Positions 1 through 10,461 of a DNA stretch of 64,000 nucleotides are shown here, piece after piece. This DNA is from Candidatus Nitrotoga sp. SPKER (GTDB lineage Bacteria; Pseudomonadota; Gammaproteobacteria; Burkholderiales; Gallionellaceae): contig QFXG01000012.1 of the NCBI GenBank assembly GCA_003402285.1, positions 50,317 to 114,316 on the forward strand, written 5' to 3'. Both the position numbers and the translations under genes were made by a program. The notes beneath the pieces were generated by a model, which saw only the letters and a program-made list of their open reading frames with translations, had not been told where the DNA came from and did no database searches. Position 1 is the stretch's first letter, and the number at the start of each line of letters is the position of its first letter.

Positions 1-1841
1 TTGGCGATCTTATCGGCTATCGCACCCTGCACGGTGTGGTGCCCAATGTGGCCTCGCCCCGTGCTGACGTGGCTAACACCATACGCTATCGTCGTCGTAA
101 GGGTACGGCATCCATGCTTGAGCAACTGGCGCGCGATGTCACCGGCTGGCCGGCACGGGCGGTGGAGTTCTTTCAACTGCTGGGCTGGACGCAGAACATG
201 AATCATCTGCGTACCCATGCGCACTACGCACCGAATCTGCGCAACTGGGAAAAACTACACTGGCGGGATACTGCTTTCGACACCATCGCTCATACCGTCG
301 ACGTGCGGCGTATCAGCACTGGTGCCGCGCGCCACAATATTCCTAACATCGGTCTTTATTTGTGGCGAGTACGTGCATTTCCGCTAACCCGATCGCAGGC
401 TGTGGTCGATCCAGATATAGGCGGCGGATTGCGCTTTCGCTTCAATCCGTTGGGCACTGACATGGCGCTTTACAACACGCCGGAAGCGGAAGAAGAGATC
501 AGCCATCTGGCCGAACCGAGTAATGTGCCTATGCCTCTCGCGCGCCGTTGGCTCAAGGTCCATCTTGACGACTACTACGGTCCCGGCAAGAGTCTATGGC
601 TGGAATTGGACGGCAATCCACCGCAATTGATTGCGCGCAATAATATCTGCATCTGCGATCTCAGCGATATCAAGGACGGCGGCGGTAATGTTATCGCCTG
701 GGCACATCAGCCGATTGCCGGTTCCGGGCTGGTGGCCATAGACCCAGTATTGGGTCGCATCGCCTTTGCTGATGTACCGGCCACTGCACCGTTGGTGAGT
801 TTTCATTATGGTTACACCATCGCCATCGGCGGCGGCGAATACGAGCGTGGCGCTTCTGCTGTTGCTGTTACGCCGGTGCAAACTGTACAGGGCGGTGTGG
901 CACTACAGCCAGCGCTTGACGCGGTGCAGAATGGCGGCATGGTGGAAGTGCTCGACAGCCGCCGTTATGTGGAGACGCCCTCTATCACCGTGAATGCCGG
1001 TAAGACCGTCGTGTTGGGTGCGGTCAATGGCGCGCGTCCACTGCTGGCGGCGAGTGGTGACATCACGCTCACGCTCGGCGCAGAAGCTACGTTGATCCTC
1101 GACGGCTGGGTAATCAGTGGCGGCACACTGATGATGGCCGCCTTTGCCGACACTCAACCGCGTTATCTCGTGCTGCGCGATTGCACGCTGGTGCCGGGAA
1201 CGTTCGGCGCAGCCAGTGCTCCCGGCCTGGTGGTCAGCCATCCGTTTGCCAAGATAGAGCTGGAACGCTGCATTACCGCACCGCTACATATCGCCGCCGA
1301 CGCTGAAATCTCATTACGTGAATGCATCGTGGATGCAACTGCGCAAAATCTCATCGCTTACCGCGGCCCTGGCGCCGACGTACTTGCAGAAGGCGGCCTG
1401 CTTACATTGGAAAGTTGTACCGTGATCGGCAAGGCTCACACCCGACAATTGACACTGGCCAGTGATTGCCTGTTTGTCGCTACGCTTACTAGCGGAGGTG
1501 ATACATGGAAAGCGCCGCTGTGGGCGGAGCGTCGCCAGGCAGGTTGCGTGCGTTTTTCCTATATACCGCCCGGCTCGCGCACACCGTCCCGCTATCACTG
1601 CCAACCTGAAAATAGTGATCAGCAGATATGGCCACAATTCACCTCGTTGCATTATGGTGATCCCGGCTATGGTCAGTTGTTACAAAGCACTTCAGACAAG
1701 ATACGTCGTGGCGCCCATGACGAGAGCGAGATGGGTGTACTACATGGTTTATATCAGCCGCAACGTGAAACCAATTTGCGCGTGCGGTTGCAAGAATATC
1801 TGCGCTTCGGCCTGGAAGCCGGATTGATTTACGCAAGCTAA
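1..1841 (+). CDS. Phage-tail-like / contractile injection baseplate-associated protein, 5' end cut off
   Basis: The reading frame is open from the window edge (first full codon at base 3), so the true start lies upstream and about 612 residues are visible. The N-terminal visible part (RYRRRKGTASMLEQLARDV, then a Trp/Ala-rich helix ending in FFQLLGW) resembles tail protein I-like segments of phage and contractile-injection baseplates. The middle, roughly residues 290-480, is a Val/Thr/Gly-rich repetitive stretch with regular short strands, suggesting a beta-helix or similar fibrous fold. A gap of 33 bases with an AAGGAG ribosome site separates it from the next gene, so the two are probably co-transcribed. 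The tail-like assignment rests on its partner, a DUF6519 protein typical of extracellular contractile injection clusters. The exact structural role is inference. Confidence 0.5.
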   Translation, partial: GDLIGYRTLHGVVPNVASPRADVANTIRYRRRKGTASMLEQLARDVTGWPARAVEFFQLLGWTQNMNHLRTHAHYAPNLRNWEKLHWRDTAFDTIAHTVDVRRISTGAARHNIPNIGLYLWRVRAFPLTRSQAVVDPDIGGGLRFRFNPLGTDMALYNTPEAEEEISHLAEPSNVPMPLARRWLKVHLDDYYGPGKSLWLELDGNPPQLIARNNICICDLSDIKDGGGNVIAWAHQPIAGSGLVAIDPVLGRIAFADVPATAPLVSFHYGYTIAIGGGEYERGASAVAVTPVQTVQGGVALQPALDAVQNGGMVEVLDSRRYVETPSITVNAGKTVVLGAVNGARPLLAASGDITLTLGAEATLILDGWVISGGTLMMAAFADTQPRYLVLRDCTLVPGTFGAASAPGLVVSHPFAKIELERCITAPLHIAADAEISLRECIVDATAQNLIAYRGPGADVLAEGGLLTLESCTVIGKAHTRQLTLASDCLFVATLTSGGDTWKAPLWAERRQAGCVRFSYIPPGSRTPSRYHCQPENSDQQIWPQFTSLHYGDPGYGQLLQSTSDKIRRGAHDESEMGVLHGLYQPQRETNLRVRLQEYLRFGLEAGLIYAS

Positions 1842-1874
1842 GAGCGGCATTGCCGCCACAATAAGGAGAAAGTC

Positions 1875-4800
1875 ATGAGTGGAGATTACAGCCGAGTTCG
1901 ATTCGATCCCCGCATCGACTTGTCCGGTGTTTTGATGCAGCAAGGGCGCGTGCAACTGGACTCGGATTGGAATGAGTGGGTGGCGGTGCTGGATAGACGC
2001 TTGCGCGCCGAGAGTGTGGATACGCTTGGTGTGCAGGTTACGCCAGGAATCACGGGCGTGGCGGTGGTCTCACCGCAGACGCCAGACGCCTTCAAGATCG
2101 AGGCTTCCGGCGGAAATATCACTATCGGTCGCGGTCGCATGTATGTGGATGGGCTGCTGGCGGAGAATCATGGTGGTGGCGCGGCAGAGTTTGATGCGGT
2201 GCTCGCCGAACTGAGAGGAAAAACGGCGCTGGCGTACAACTTGCAGCCCTATTTTCCTGCGCCGCCGGCTTTGCCCGGCGGCGGGCCCCATCTCGCCTAT
2301 CTCGAAGTCTGGCAGCGCGAGATCACTTATCTTCAGCAAGCTAATTTGGTGGAAAGCGCCGTGGGCGTGGACACGACCACGCGTCTGCAAACTGTCTGGC
2401 AGGTTCGTTTGCTGGCCAATGTCAGTGGTGCCAGCTGCACCACACCCGACACCACGGTAGCGGGTTGGCAAGCACTTTCTCTTCCCTCCGGCGGACGCAT
2501 GTCCATCAAGACCGAAGGCGTGCCACCCGATCTCGATCCATGCGAATTGCCGCCCGGTGGGGGTTATCGCGGACTGGAGAATCAACTTTATCGCGTCGAA
2601 ATTCATGATGGCGGTATCGTGGGCGCAGCGAAGTTCAAATGGTCGCGTGACAATGCCAGCGTGGCGAGCAATGTAGTGGAAGTTGTCTCTCATACTGCGA
2701 CCAGCACCGAACTTAAATTGGCTAGCCTGGGCCGTGACGCGGTGCTGCGTTTTAATACCGGTGACTGGGTAGAGATACTCGACGACCGGCGTGAACTCAG
2801 TGGTGAAAACGGTGATCCCGCACTGCGCCATGGTGTGATGCGCAAAATCAGTGTCGACGACGCCAAGCAAACCATTAGCTTCTCACCCGCGTTGCCAGCG
2901 AATCTCATTCCGGGTGGCGGCCTTGACACCCTGAATTCCCGCCACACCCGTGTGCGGCGCTGGGATCAAAAAGGCACAGTGCGCGACGCTAACAACAATG
3001 TTATCGTCAATCTTGACGCAGCAGGCAGCACCGGTTTGATCCCCGTGCCGGCTGCGGGTGTCTGGGTGATGCTGGAAAACGGGATTCAAATTCAATTCAG
3101 TCTCGATTCCACTGGCGGTGGATTCCACTGCGGGGATTATTGGGTTTCTGCGGCACGTACCAACGATACCTCGGTGGAAACCTACACCCAAGCGCCACCG
3201 CGCGGCATTCATCGCCATTACGCACGGCTGTCCATCGTTACCTTTCCCGACGATGAAACCGACTGCCGTGTGAAATGGCCACCCGAATGCGGCGGGTGCT
3301 GCACTATCAATGTCGCACCTGGCGAAAATATCCAGACCGCGATTGACTCGCTGCCGGACGAGGGCGGTTGCGTATGCCTGAAAACGGGTGTACATAACAT
3401 CAGCGCTACCATTCAGATACTCTCCTCGCGCATCATTCTGCGCGGCGAGAGCCCTGGTTCTATCGTGCGTGCGGCGGGGCTAGCCAGAACCTTGCAGATC
3501 GGCGATTCCGGTTCACCGGTTAGCGACATTATCGTCGAAGGTATACGCTTTGAGGTAACAGCCGCTGCGACTGTTCTTGGTGTGCTGCTGTACTTAGAAA
3601 GCTGCACGCGGGTAAGGGTAGAGCACTGCGCGCTTGCTGTTGTGCTTTCTCCGCTGCAAGCACCGCCGTCCTATGTCGGCATTAATTTGAACAACGTGAC
3701 CGATGTCGATTTGATCGCTAATCGTCTGGACAATTTCCTGATCGGTATTCTGAGCCAGGATTATCAGGGCGGTCTGCACATCACCGACAATGCCATTGCA
3801 GGCCTCACCGGCAGATTTCTCGGCCAGATTGATGGCTCCATTGGCCAATACGGCATCCGGATTGATACCAATCATACCCAAGCTTGCCGCATTGAAAACA
3901 ACCGCATCCGCCATTTCTGGGTCGGCATTTCGCTGCTTCATAATGCCGCAGGTTCGCACATATCGGGTAATCGCATCAGTCGCAGCGCTGGCATCACGCA
4001 AGATAACCTTCCCTCTGATGTCGCACAAATGCGCAGCTACCTGGACTCTCGTCTCTACGCAATCGATATTGAAGCTTCTCGTTGCGAGGTGAGCGGTAAC
4101 CAGATCGACCTGCTCTCCGCTGCATGGGGCGGTATTCGTGTCAGTGGTGACCACGCAATTATTGCTGCCAACCGCCTGGAGGCGATCGCTAAGGTGATCC
4201 AATTGGCGGTGCCCGTTGGCATCTACTGTTTTGCGGATGCGAAAAATGGCTTTAGTGCCGATCACGTGGTGGTGAGTGACAATCAATTGCAAGGTGTGCA
4301 ATCGGGCATTATCGTTTCACGCATCGCCTGCCCGGTCATCGTCGGCAATCATGTTGATGGCGCTGGCGCTGGATGGTACGGCGTGCGAGTGGATGATTGT
4401 AGCGACAGCCGTGTCGATGGCAATGATCTGCGCGAAGTTTTCTTCGCCGTGCATCTTAGTGAGGGCGAACGTAATCGTATAGTGGGTAATCGCATCGATC
4501 AGGCAGGCGCTGGCATCACCGCCACACAGCAAACCAACCTGGAGATCAGTGATAATTTCCTGCAATCCTGCCTGCTTTTAGGCATGGTGATGTTCGTGCG
4601 TGGCACGACTGCGCTGCTTAAAAATCGGGTGCTTAACTGCGGTTACACCCCTAATTTTGCGATAGGTATAGGCGTGTATGCTGAAGAGGTGTTGACGCCT
4701 TCTGGTGCCCACCTGCGCATTGAAGATTGCGAGGTGCTTGACACTGGTATCTCTGCCGATGGTAGCCAGGTCACTACTGGCAATGCCATCGGCATTGGTG

Positions 4801-5309
4801 GCTGGATGCCAGCTTGCCAGATCAGTGGCAACCGCATCGGTTATACCCAGCCCGTTATGCTCGAGCCACTTAACGAACACCGTGCTCTGTTGCTTATCGG
4901 GCCGCTGGCAGTACGTTTCATTGGCGGCGCGGGCGAGTTCGCCTACATGTTTGGTAGCGCGCAGGTGAGTGACAATCACTTCAGTGGACCGGGTCGCACG
5001 CACCTGGTGGAGTTTATGCGTATTGTAATAAATGACAACATCGATCTTCGCTTTGAGAAGGTGACTTTCAGTAACAATATCTGTGACCATCTCAACGCTG
5101 AAGTTAACCCGCGAGGTGCGAGCGTGCTTTTGTGGGGAGGACATCTGATCGCTATGGGCAATCACATCAAGGCCGCGACCAACGTCAATGCCATGTCGTT
5201 GACCAATCGTCCCAAAATTGTACTCATGGGCAACATTACCACGGGGGATTACATCAATACCGGCACCGTCACTCCGTTGCCGATCATCAATTTCAACGTC
5301 AAAATTTAA
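1875..5309 (+). CDS. DUF6519 domain protein with C-terminal right-handed beta-helix
   Basis: 1144 residues; ATG preceded by AAGGAG. The N-terminus (GDYSRVRFDPR..., then GVLMQQGRVQLDSDWNEW) is the hallmark of DUF6519, a domain found in clusters for phage-tail-like injection particles. About residues 458-490 form a Cys-rich joint (CRVKWPPECGGCC, later GGCVCLKTGVH), after which a parallel beta-helix runs almost to the end. Many rungs are visible as ISGNRI, VSGNQI, VSDNQL, VVGNHV, VDGNDL, IVGNRI, ISDNFL and VSDNHF, i.e. PbH1-type repeats. Such folds are used in tail spikes and fibres that bind or cut surface polysaccharides. No catalytic residues can be named from sequence alone. No signal peptide is visible, as expected for a particle component. 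The family call is firm; a spike or receptor-binding role is inference. Confidence 0.7.
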   Translation: MSGDYSRVRFDPRIDLSGVLMQQGRVQLDSDWNEWVAVLDRRLRAESVDTLGVQVTPGITGVAVVSPQTPDAFKIEASGGNITIGRGRMYVDGLLAENHGGGAAEFDAVLAELRGKTALAYNLQPYFPAPPALPGGGPHLAYLEVWQREITYLQQANLVESAVGVDTTTRLQTVWQVRLLANVSGASCTTPDTTVAGWQALSLPSGGRMSIKTEGVPPDLDPCELPPGGGYRGLENQLYRVEIHDGGIVGAAKFKWSRDNASVASNVVEVVSHTATSTELKLASLGRDAVLRFNTGDWVEILDDRRELSGENGDPALRHGVMRKISVDDAKQTISFSPALPANLIPGGGLDTLNSRHTRVRRWDQKGTVRDANNNVIVNLDAAGSTGLIPVPAAGVWVMLENGIQIQFSLDSTGGGFHCGDYWVSAARTNDTSVETYTQAPPRGIHRHYARLSIVTFPDDETDCRVKWPPECGGCCTINVAPGENIQTAIDSLPDEGGCVCLKTGVHNISATIQILSSRIILRGESPGSIVRAAGLARTLQIGDSGSPVSDIIVEGIRFEVTAAATVLGVLLYLESCTRVRVEHCALAVVLSPLQAPPSYVGINLNNVTDVDLIANRLDNFLIGILSQDYQGGLHITDNAIAGLTGRFLGQIDGSIGQYGIRIDTNHTQACRIENNRIRHFWVGISLLHNAAGSHISGNRISRSAGITQDNLPSDVAQMRSYLDSRLYAIDIEASRCEVSGNQIDLLSAAWGGIRVSGDHAIIAANRLEAIAKVIQLAVPVGIYCFADAKNGFSADHVVVSDNQLQGVQSGIIVSRIACPVIVGNHVDGAGAGWYGVRVDDCSDSRVDGNDLREVFFAVHLSEGERNRIVGNRIDQAGAGITATQQTNLEISDNFLQSCLLLGMVMFVRGTTALLKNRVLNCGYTPNFAIGIGVYAEEVLTPSGAHLRIEDCEVLDTGISADGSQVTTGNAIGIGGWMPACQISGNRIGYTQPVMLEPLNEHRALLLIGPLAVRFIGGAGEFAYMFGSAQVSDNHFSGPGRTHLVEFMRIVINDNIDLRFEKVTFSNNICDHLNAEVNPRGASVLLWGGHLIAMGNHIKAATNVNAMSLTNRPKIVLMGNITTGDYINTGTVTPLPIINFNVKI

Positions 5310-5321
5310 GAGGTGTACAAC

Positions 5322-5672
5322 ATGGACATCAAAACATTAGAGCAAGCGCTTAAACTGCAAAATGATCTCACCGCCCGGCTCACACAAAGCATGGTGCCGC
5401 AGCGCACGGGCAAGGTGCCAGCCATTAAAGTCACACTTAAGGAAAAAGAGGAATTGATTGCTCGTGCTCAAGAGGAGGTTGAAATCGCTATCAAGGAGCG
5501 TGATGTAGCCGTAAGCCGCTGGAATGAGCGCGTCGCGCAACGCAAAGCAAACGTTGTTAAATTGCAAAAGGAATTGGATGATCTTAAAGAACAAGTTGTG
5601 GAACGAAACGACCCGCCCAAAGATAAACCTGGCAATTTAAAAAAAGCAGTGCGTAGAAAAAAGCCTCAGTAA
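5322..5672 (+). CDS. Small charged coiled-coil protein at the end of the tail-like locus
   Basis: 116 residues. I chose the ATG at 5322 because AAGAGG (5308-5313) sits 8 bases upstream; a GTG nine bases earlier would overlap that site. The first ~40 residues are polar; residues ~40-95 are a heptad-rich, Lys/Glu-rich coiled coil (KEKEELIARAQEEVEIAIKE...), and the tail is basic (KKAVRRKKPQ). It follows the DUF6519 gene by 12 bases, so it is very likely co-transcribed and last in that operon. I do not recognise the family. A structural or chaperone-like role for the particle is possible but unsupported. Confidence 0.5.
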   Translation: MDIKTLEQALKLQNDLTARLTQSMVPQRTGKVPAIKVTLKEKEELIARAQEEVEIAIKERDVAVSRWNERVAQRKANVVKLQKELDDLKEQVVERNDPPKDKPGNLKKAVRRKKPQ

Positions 5673-5792
5673 ACAAAGGGGAGTAGTTATTTTTTGGACT
5701 GAAAAACCTCTCATAAGGTATTATTTGGTTGAGTTGTACATGGATTAATCCGGCACTGAATGCTGCAATATGAATAGATAGAGAGGAAGTAG

Positions 5793-6728
5793 ATGAAGAT
5801 TGCAAAAAATGTTTCGGAGCTGATAGGTAACACACCCTTGGTGCAATTAAATCGCGTGACTGAAGGCATAGACGCCACCATCCTTGCCAAGTTGGAATTC
5901 TTCAGTCCAGCGCTCAGCGTCAAAGATCGTATCGCCGTGGCAATGATTGATGATGCTGAAAAAGCAGGCAAAATTAAACCAGATACCATTATTTTGGAAC
6001 CAACATCAGGTAACACCGGTATCGGCCTTGCTATGGTTTGCGCAGCTCGCGGTTATAAGTGTACTTTCATAATGCCGGAAAATATGAGCCGTGAACGCCG
6101 CCTGTTGATGAAGGCTTATGGCGCAGAGCTCATTTTAAGCCCAAGCTCGGACGGTATGCCCGGGGCTATGAAGAGGGCAAAAGAAATGGCTTTAGCCGAT
6201 TCGCGCTACCTCATAATGCAGCAATTCTCTAATCGCGCTAATCCTGCTATCCATCGTGCGACTACCGCTGCAGAAATTATGCGCGACACTGACGAGATGA
6301 TCGATATTTTTGTTGCCGGTGTGGGAACTGGGGGCACTATTACAGGTGTGGGTGAAGCATTGAGGGAAATTTTTTCGGGGGTGCAAATAATTGCCGTGGA
6401 ACCTGATGCTTCACCTGTACTTTCCGGCGGCCAGCGTGGTCCGCACGGTATTCAGGGGATAGGGCCGGGTTTTGTGCCTGAAGTGCTCAATAAAAATATC
6501 TTCCACGAAGCAATACGGGTCAAAGATGCCGATGCATTGAATATGGCACGGCGTCTGGCAAAGGAGGAAGGCCTGCTGGTGGGTATTTCCGCTGGTGCGG
6601 CGGTTTGGGCTGCCCTTGAAGTTGCCAAGCGTCCGTTGAATGTGGGCAAGATGATCGTGGTGATGATCCCGTCTTATGGCGAACGTTATTTATCCACCCC
6701 ATTATTTGCTGACCTGGATGTGGATTAA
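5793..6728 (+). CDS. cysK: Cysteine synthase A (O-acetylserine sulfhydrylase)
   Basis: 311 residues, cytosolic PLP enzyme making L-cysteine from O-acetylserine and sulfide. The PLP lysine is K44 in SVKDRIA; the substrate loop TSGNTG is at 71-76; the phosphate-binding loop GTGGT is at 178-182; the serine facing the PLP ring is S266 in GISAGA. CysK rather than CysM is favoured by [10 protein letters not shown], by [12 protein letters not shown], and by the C-terminal [21 protein letters not shown] ribosome site precedes the ATG. It stands alone between the tail-like locus and the rplU operon, whose promoter begins about 65 bases downstream. No cys regulatory site was recognised. Confidence 0.9.
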   Translation: MKIAKNVSELIGNTPLVQLNRVTEGIDATILAKLEFFSPALSVKDRIAVAMIDDAEKAGKIKPDTIILEPTSGNTGIGLAMVCAARGYKCTFIMPENMSRERRLLMKAYGAELILSPSSDGMPGAMKRAKEMALADSRYLIMQQFSNRANPAIHRATTAAEIMRDTDEMIDIFVAGVGTGGTITGVGEALREIFSGVQIIAVEPDASPVLSGGQRGPHGIQGIGPGFVPEVLNKNIFHEAIRVKDADALNMARRLAKEEGLLVGISAGAAVWAALEVAKRPLNVGKMIVVMIPSYGERYLSTPLFADLDVD

Positions 6729-6793
6729 TCAGCCGCCGTATAGAATACAACACGTAAAATCGGCGATTGGTAACGCCATCCCTAAAAACCATT

Positions 6794-6821
6794 TTGACGG
6801 TTAGTGCCGTTTGTGTATAAT
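6794..6821 (+). promoter_or_regulatory. Sigma-70 promoter of rplU-rpmA
   Basis: A near-consensus -35 (TTGACG, 6794-6799) and a perfect -10 (TATAAT, 6816-6821) are separated by 16 bases. Transcription would start near 6828, about 30 bases ahead of the rplU ATG. The strength fits a ribosomal protein operon. Confidence 0.85.
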
Positions 6822-6858
6822 GCGCGACTCTGTAAAACCGCATTCAAGCGAGGTTGTT

Positions 6859-7170
6859 ATGTACGCAGTAATCAAGACTGGTGGTAAGCAATATCGTGTT
6901 GTCGCAGGCGAAACCCTGAAAATTGAAACTGTCGCAGGTGAAGTAGGTAGTGCTATCGTGCTGGACAAGGTGCTCATGGTCGGCAGCGGCGATACAGTAT
7001 CTGTTGGTCAACCGCTATTGACGGGCGCGACTGTGACGGCAACCATTATATCTAATGGTCGTGGCGAGAAGATCAGAATTTTCAAGATGCGCCGACGCAA
7101 GCATTATCAAAAACATCAAGGTCATCGTCAAAATTTCACTGAGATCCGCATCGACGGCATTTCAGCGTAA
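6859..7170 (+). CDS. rplU: 50S ribosomal protein L21
   Basis: 103 residues, the usual bacterial length. The start [14 protein letters not shown] and the basic C-terminal third ([21 protein letters not shown]) are diagnostic of L21, which binds 23S rRNA and neighbours L20. The ATG at 6859 is chosen over an upstream in-frame start at 6811 because the latter lies inside the promoter, and AGCGAGG sits just before 6859. It is co-transcribed with rpmA 16 bases downstream. Confidence 0.97.
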   Translation: MYAVIKTGGKQYRVVAGETLKIETVAGEVGSAIVLDKVLMVGSGDTVSVGQPLLTGATVTATIISNGRGEKIRIFKMRRRKHYQKHQGHRQNFTEIRIDGISA

Positions 7171-7186
7171 TTGAAGGAGAAAAAAC

Positions 7187-7444
7187 ATGGCATCAAAAAA
7201 AGGTGGCGGTAGTACCAGTAACGGTCGCGATTCACACTCAAAACGTCTCGGCGTGAAAACGTATGGCGGCGAATTAATCAGCGCCGGCAGTATTATCGTA
7301 CGTCAGCGTGGTACGCGATTCCACGCTGGTGACAACGTGGGCATGGGCAAGGATCACACCTTGTTTGCTAAAATTGATGGCAAAGTAGTGTTCGCCGTTA
7401 AAGGTGCACAAAGACGCAAGACTATCTTCGTGGTTGCAGCCTAA
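7187..7444 (+). CDS. rpmA: 50S ribosomal protein L27
   Basis: 85 residues with the L27 N-terminus [16 protein letters not shown], whose tail reaches the peptidyl-transferase centre, followed by [11 protein letters not shown] and [28 protein letters not shown] ribosome site precedes the ATG. It is the second gene of the rplU operon, and a strong intrinsic terminator follows 22 bases after the stop. Confidence 0.97.
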   Translation: MASKKGGGSTSNGRDSHSKRLGVKTYGGELISAGSIIVRQRGTRFHAGDNVGMGKDHTLFAKIDGKVVFAVKGAQRRKTIFVVAA

Positions 7445-7466
7445 GCACTCCTAGCCAAGTACAATG

Positions 7467-8583
<1,117 letters not shown>

Positions 8584-8589
8584 TGCATC

Positions 8590-9708
8590 ATGAAAACCAT
8601 TCTGACCCAGTGCAAATGCATCGTCGTCAAAGTTGGCAGCAGCCTGGTCACCAATCAGGGTGAAGGACTGGATATCCCCGCAATCCAGAATTGGGCGCAG
8701 CAAATTGCTACGTTACGTGAAAATGGGCACAAAGTTGTATTGGTCTCCTCTGGCGCAATTGCCGAAGGTATGCAGCGACTAGGCTGGAAAAAACGTCCCA
8801 GCGCCGTGCATGAATTGCAGGCAGCTGCCGCAGTCGGTCAGATGGGTTTGATACAGGTATACGAAAGTTGCTTTAGTGCACACGGTCTGCATACAGCGCA
8901 AATATTGCTCACCCATGCCGATCTCGCCGATCGTGAACGTTATCTCAATGCTCGTTCTACCCTGCGTACCCTGCTGACCCTTGGCGTTATTCCTATCATC
9001 AATGAAAATGATACGGTGGTCACCGATGAAATCAAGTTTGGCGACAACGACACTCTAGGTGCATTGGTTGCCAATCTGATTGAGGCGGATGCGCTCATTA
9101 TCCTAACTGACCAGATTGGCCTTTACACGGCCGACCCACGCAAAGATCCAAATGCTACGCTAGTCAGCCTGGCGCAAGCGGGCGATGAAAAGCTTGAAGC
9201 CATGGCAGGGGGGGCAGGTAGCCACATCGGGAGTGGCGGCATGCTCACCAAGGTGCTCGCCGCAAAACGGGCTGCCCGTAGCGGTGCACACACTGTGATT
9301 GCATCGGGCCATGAAGCAGATGTATTACCACGCCTGATGAGTGGCAATAGTATTGGCACTCTGCTGGAAGCGCAACCGTTACCTCTGAATGCGCGCAAGC
9401 AATGGCTGGCGGATCATCTGCAAATCAGCGGCAAGGTGACGCTGGATGCCGGCGCAGTGCATGCGCTGCGTAATGAAGGCAAGAGCCTGCTACCGGTTGG
9501 TATCATTAAAGTTAGCGGGGAATTCGAACGCGGCACAGTGGTCGCCATCTTTGATACACATGGACAAGATATTGCGCGTGGCCTGATTAACTACAATGCT
9601 GCAGAAACCCGTCGTATTGCTGGGCATCCCAGTAACGAAATCGAATCTCTCTTGGGCTATGTTGATGAGCCAGAGCTGATACATCGAGATAACTTGATTG
9701 TATTGTAA
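8590..9708 (+). CDS. proB: Glutamate 5-kinase
   Basis: 372 residues, first step of proline synthesis (ATP-dependent phosphorylation of glutamate). The amino-acid kinase domain opens with [15 protein letters not shown], followed by [10 protein letters not shown], the glutamate-binding PIINENDTV, and the nucleotide-site segment [12 protein letters not shown]. From about residue 275 a PUA domain is present, as in the long ProB form. [13 protein letters not shown] is the typical Mg-ATP segment. It lies 6 bases after obgE and is co-transcribed with it. proA is not adjacent. Confidence 0.95.
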   Translation: MKTILTQCKCIVVKVGSSLVTNQGEGLDIPAIQNWAQQIATLRENGHKVVLVSSGAIAEGMQRLGWKKRPSAVHELQAAAAVGQMGLIQVYESCFSAHGLHTAQILLTHADLADRERYLNARSTLRTLLTLGVIPIINENDTVVTDEIKFGDNDTLGALVANLIEADALIILTDQIGLYTADPRKDPNATLVSLAQAGDEKLEAMAGGAGSHIGSGGMLTKVLAAKRAARSGAHTVIASGHEADVLPRLMSGNSIGTLLEAQPLPLNARKQWLADHLQISGKVTLDAGAVHALRNEGKSLLPVGIIKVSGEFERGTVVAIFDTHGQDIARGLINYNAAETRRIAGHPSNEIESLLGYVDEPELIHRDNLIVL

Positions 9709-9739
9709 TGGAATCCCAGGTAGTCCACTGTCACTAAAA

Positions 9740-10120
9740 ATGAAGACCATAAAACCGGGTGTACAAGTTACGCGATATGCCCTGATTGGCGTTTGTAATA
9801 CAACGATACACTTGCTTATCGTAGGATTGTTGACGTGGTTCGCGGAATTCAATCAGATGTATGCCAATGTTATAGCCTACATTGTTGCCTCATCTTTTTC
9901 ATTCTGGATGAATACCCGATGGAGTTTTCAGATTCGACCGGGAGCGCGAAATTACGCTCGGTTTCAGCTTGTTTCGTTATTCGGATTGATTGTTAACGCA
10001 ACGTTGGGTCACCTTGGTGATCATTTCGGCTGGCATATCGCCGTAACTGTTTTTTTGATTGGACTCACGGTTTCCGTTATATCTTTTTTGCTTCATCGTT
10101 CTTATACGTTTTCAAAATGA
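9740..10120 (+). CDS. GtrA-family membrane protein (lipid-linked sugar flippase)
   Basis: 126 residues with four hydrophobic segments and the GtrA signatures YALIGVCNTTIH near the N-terminus, NFW-type WMNTRWSF in the middle, and HRSYTF at the C-terminus. GtrA proteins are thought to flip undecaprenyl-phosphate-linked sugars made by a partner GtrB-like transferase, encoded just downstream. The ATG at 9740 gives the normal GtrA length; a TTG at 9698 would overlap proB. No strong ribosome site is visible. It begins a glycan-modification island, and its stop overlaps the next reading frame (ATGA). Confidence 0.85.
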   Translation: MKTIKPGVQVTRYALIGVCNTTIHLLIVGLLTWFAEFNQMYANVIAYIVASSFSFWMNTRWSFQIRPGARNYARFQLVSLFGLIVNATLGHLGDHFGWHIAVTVFLIGLTVSVISFLLHRSYTFSK

Positions 10121-10461
10121 CTAGCGTTGATAAAGCAAGTGAAGACATTATTTTAGGCAACTCCCCAAACGTCGCCAGCCGTTACCCGATAAATATCTAT
10201 CTCCCATGGAGAGAATACGTGGCTAACTGTGCTGCCGGGAGATTTGGAAATAATATTGTCAGAAGCCTTGAATCGTGGATGCACGAGAAGGCCGCAACCA
10301 GCGCAGTCAATATTTATTCGATGACGTCATTAGGGAGCGCTTTCCCGCTACCCGCCAAATCGTTCAACCTGTATTCGTTTCTTATCGCAGTTCGCCCCAA
10401 TAGACAGCGTTGTGAAAGTTTTTTGGAAAAATTATGCAAACAACGCAGCCTATCGTTGTAA
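10117..10461 (+). CDS. Hypothetical protein between gtrA-like and gtrB-like genes
   Basis: 114 residues. Its ATG overlaps the GtrA stop (ATGA at 10117) and its 3' end overlaps the longest form of the downstream glycosyltransferase by 28 bases, or by one base if that gene starts at 10461. Such tight packing argues for translation. The sequence has no clear signal peptide or membrane span and no motif I recognise; it contains INIYLPWREYV and a short basic C-terminus. It may be a degraded or truncated enzyme of the glycan island, or a spurious frame. Confidence 0.35.
   Translation: MTSVDKASEDIILGNSPNVASRYPINIYLPWREYVANCAAGRFGNNIVRSLESWMHEKAATSAVNIYSMTSLGSAFPLPAKSFNLYSFLIAVRPNRQRCESFLEKLCKQRSLSL

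Noticed and set aside
2070..2870. 266-codon open frame on the minus strand opposite the DUF6519 gene
   Set aside because: It is fully antisense to a well-supported gene, has no recognisable domain, and similar antisense frames occur throughout the GC-rich beta-helix region.
3300..5200. Direct DNA repeats in the beta-helix gene as a repeat array or CRISPR
   Set aside because: The periodicity is at protein level (rungs of variable length) and the DNA copies are too divergent to be an array.
5793..6728. cysM (cysteine synthase B) as the name for this gene
   Set aside because: The [12 protein letters not shown] and [10 protein letters not shown] segments are of the CysK type.
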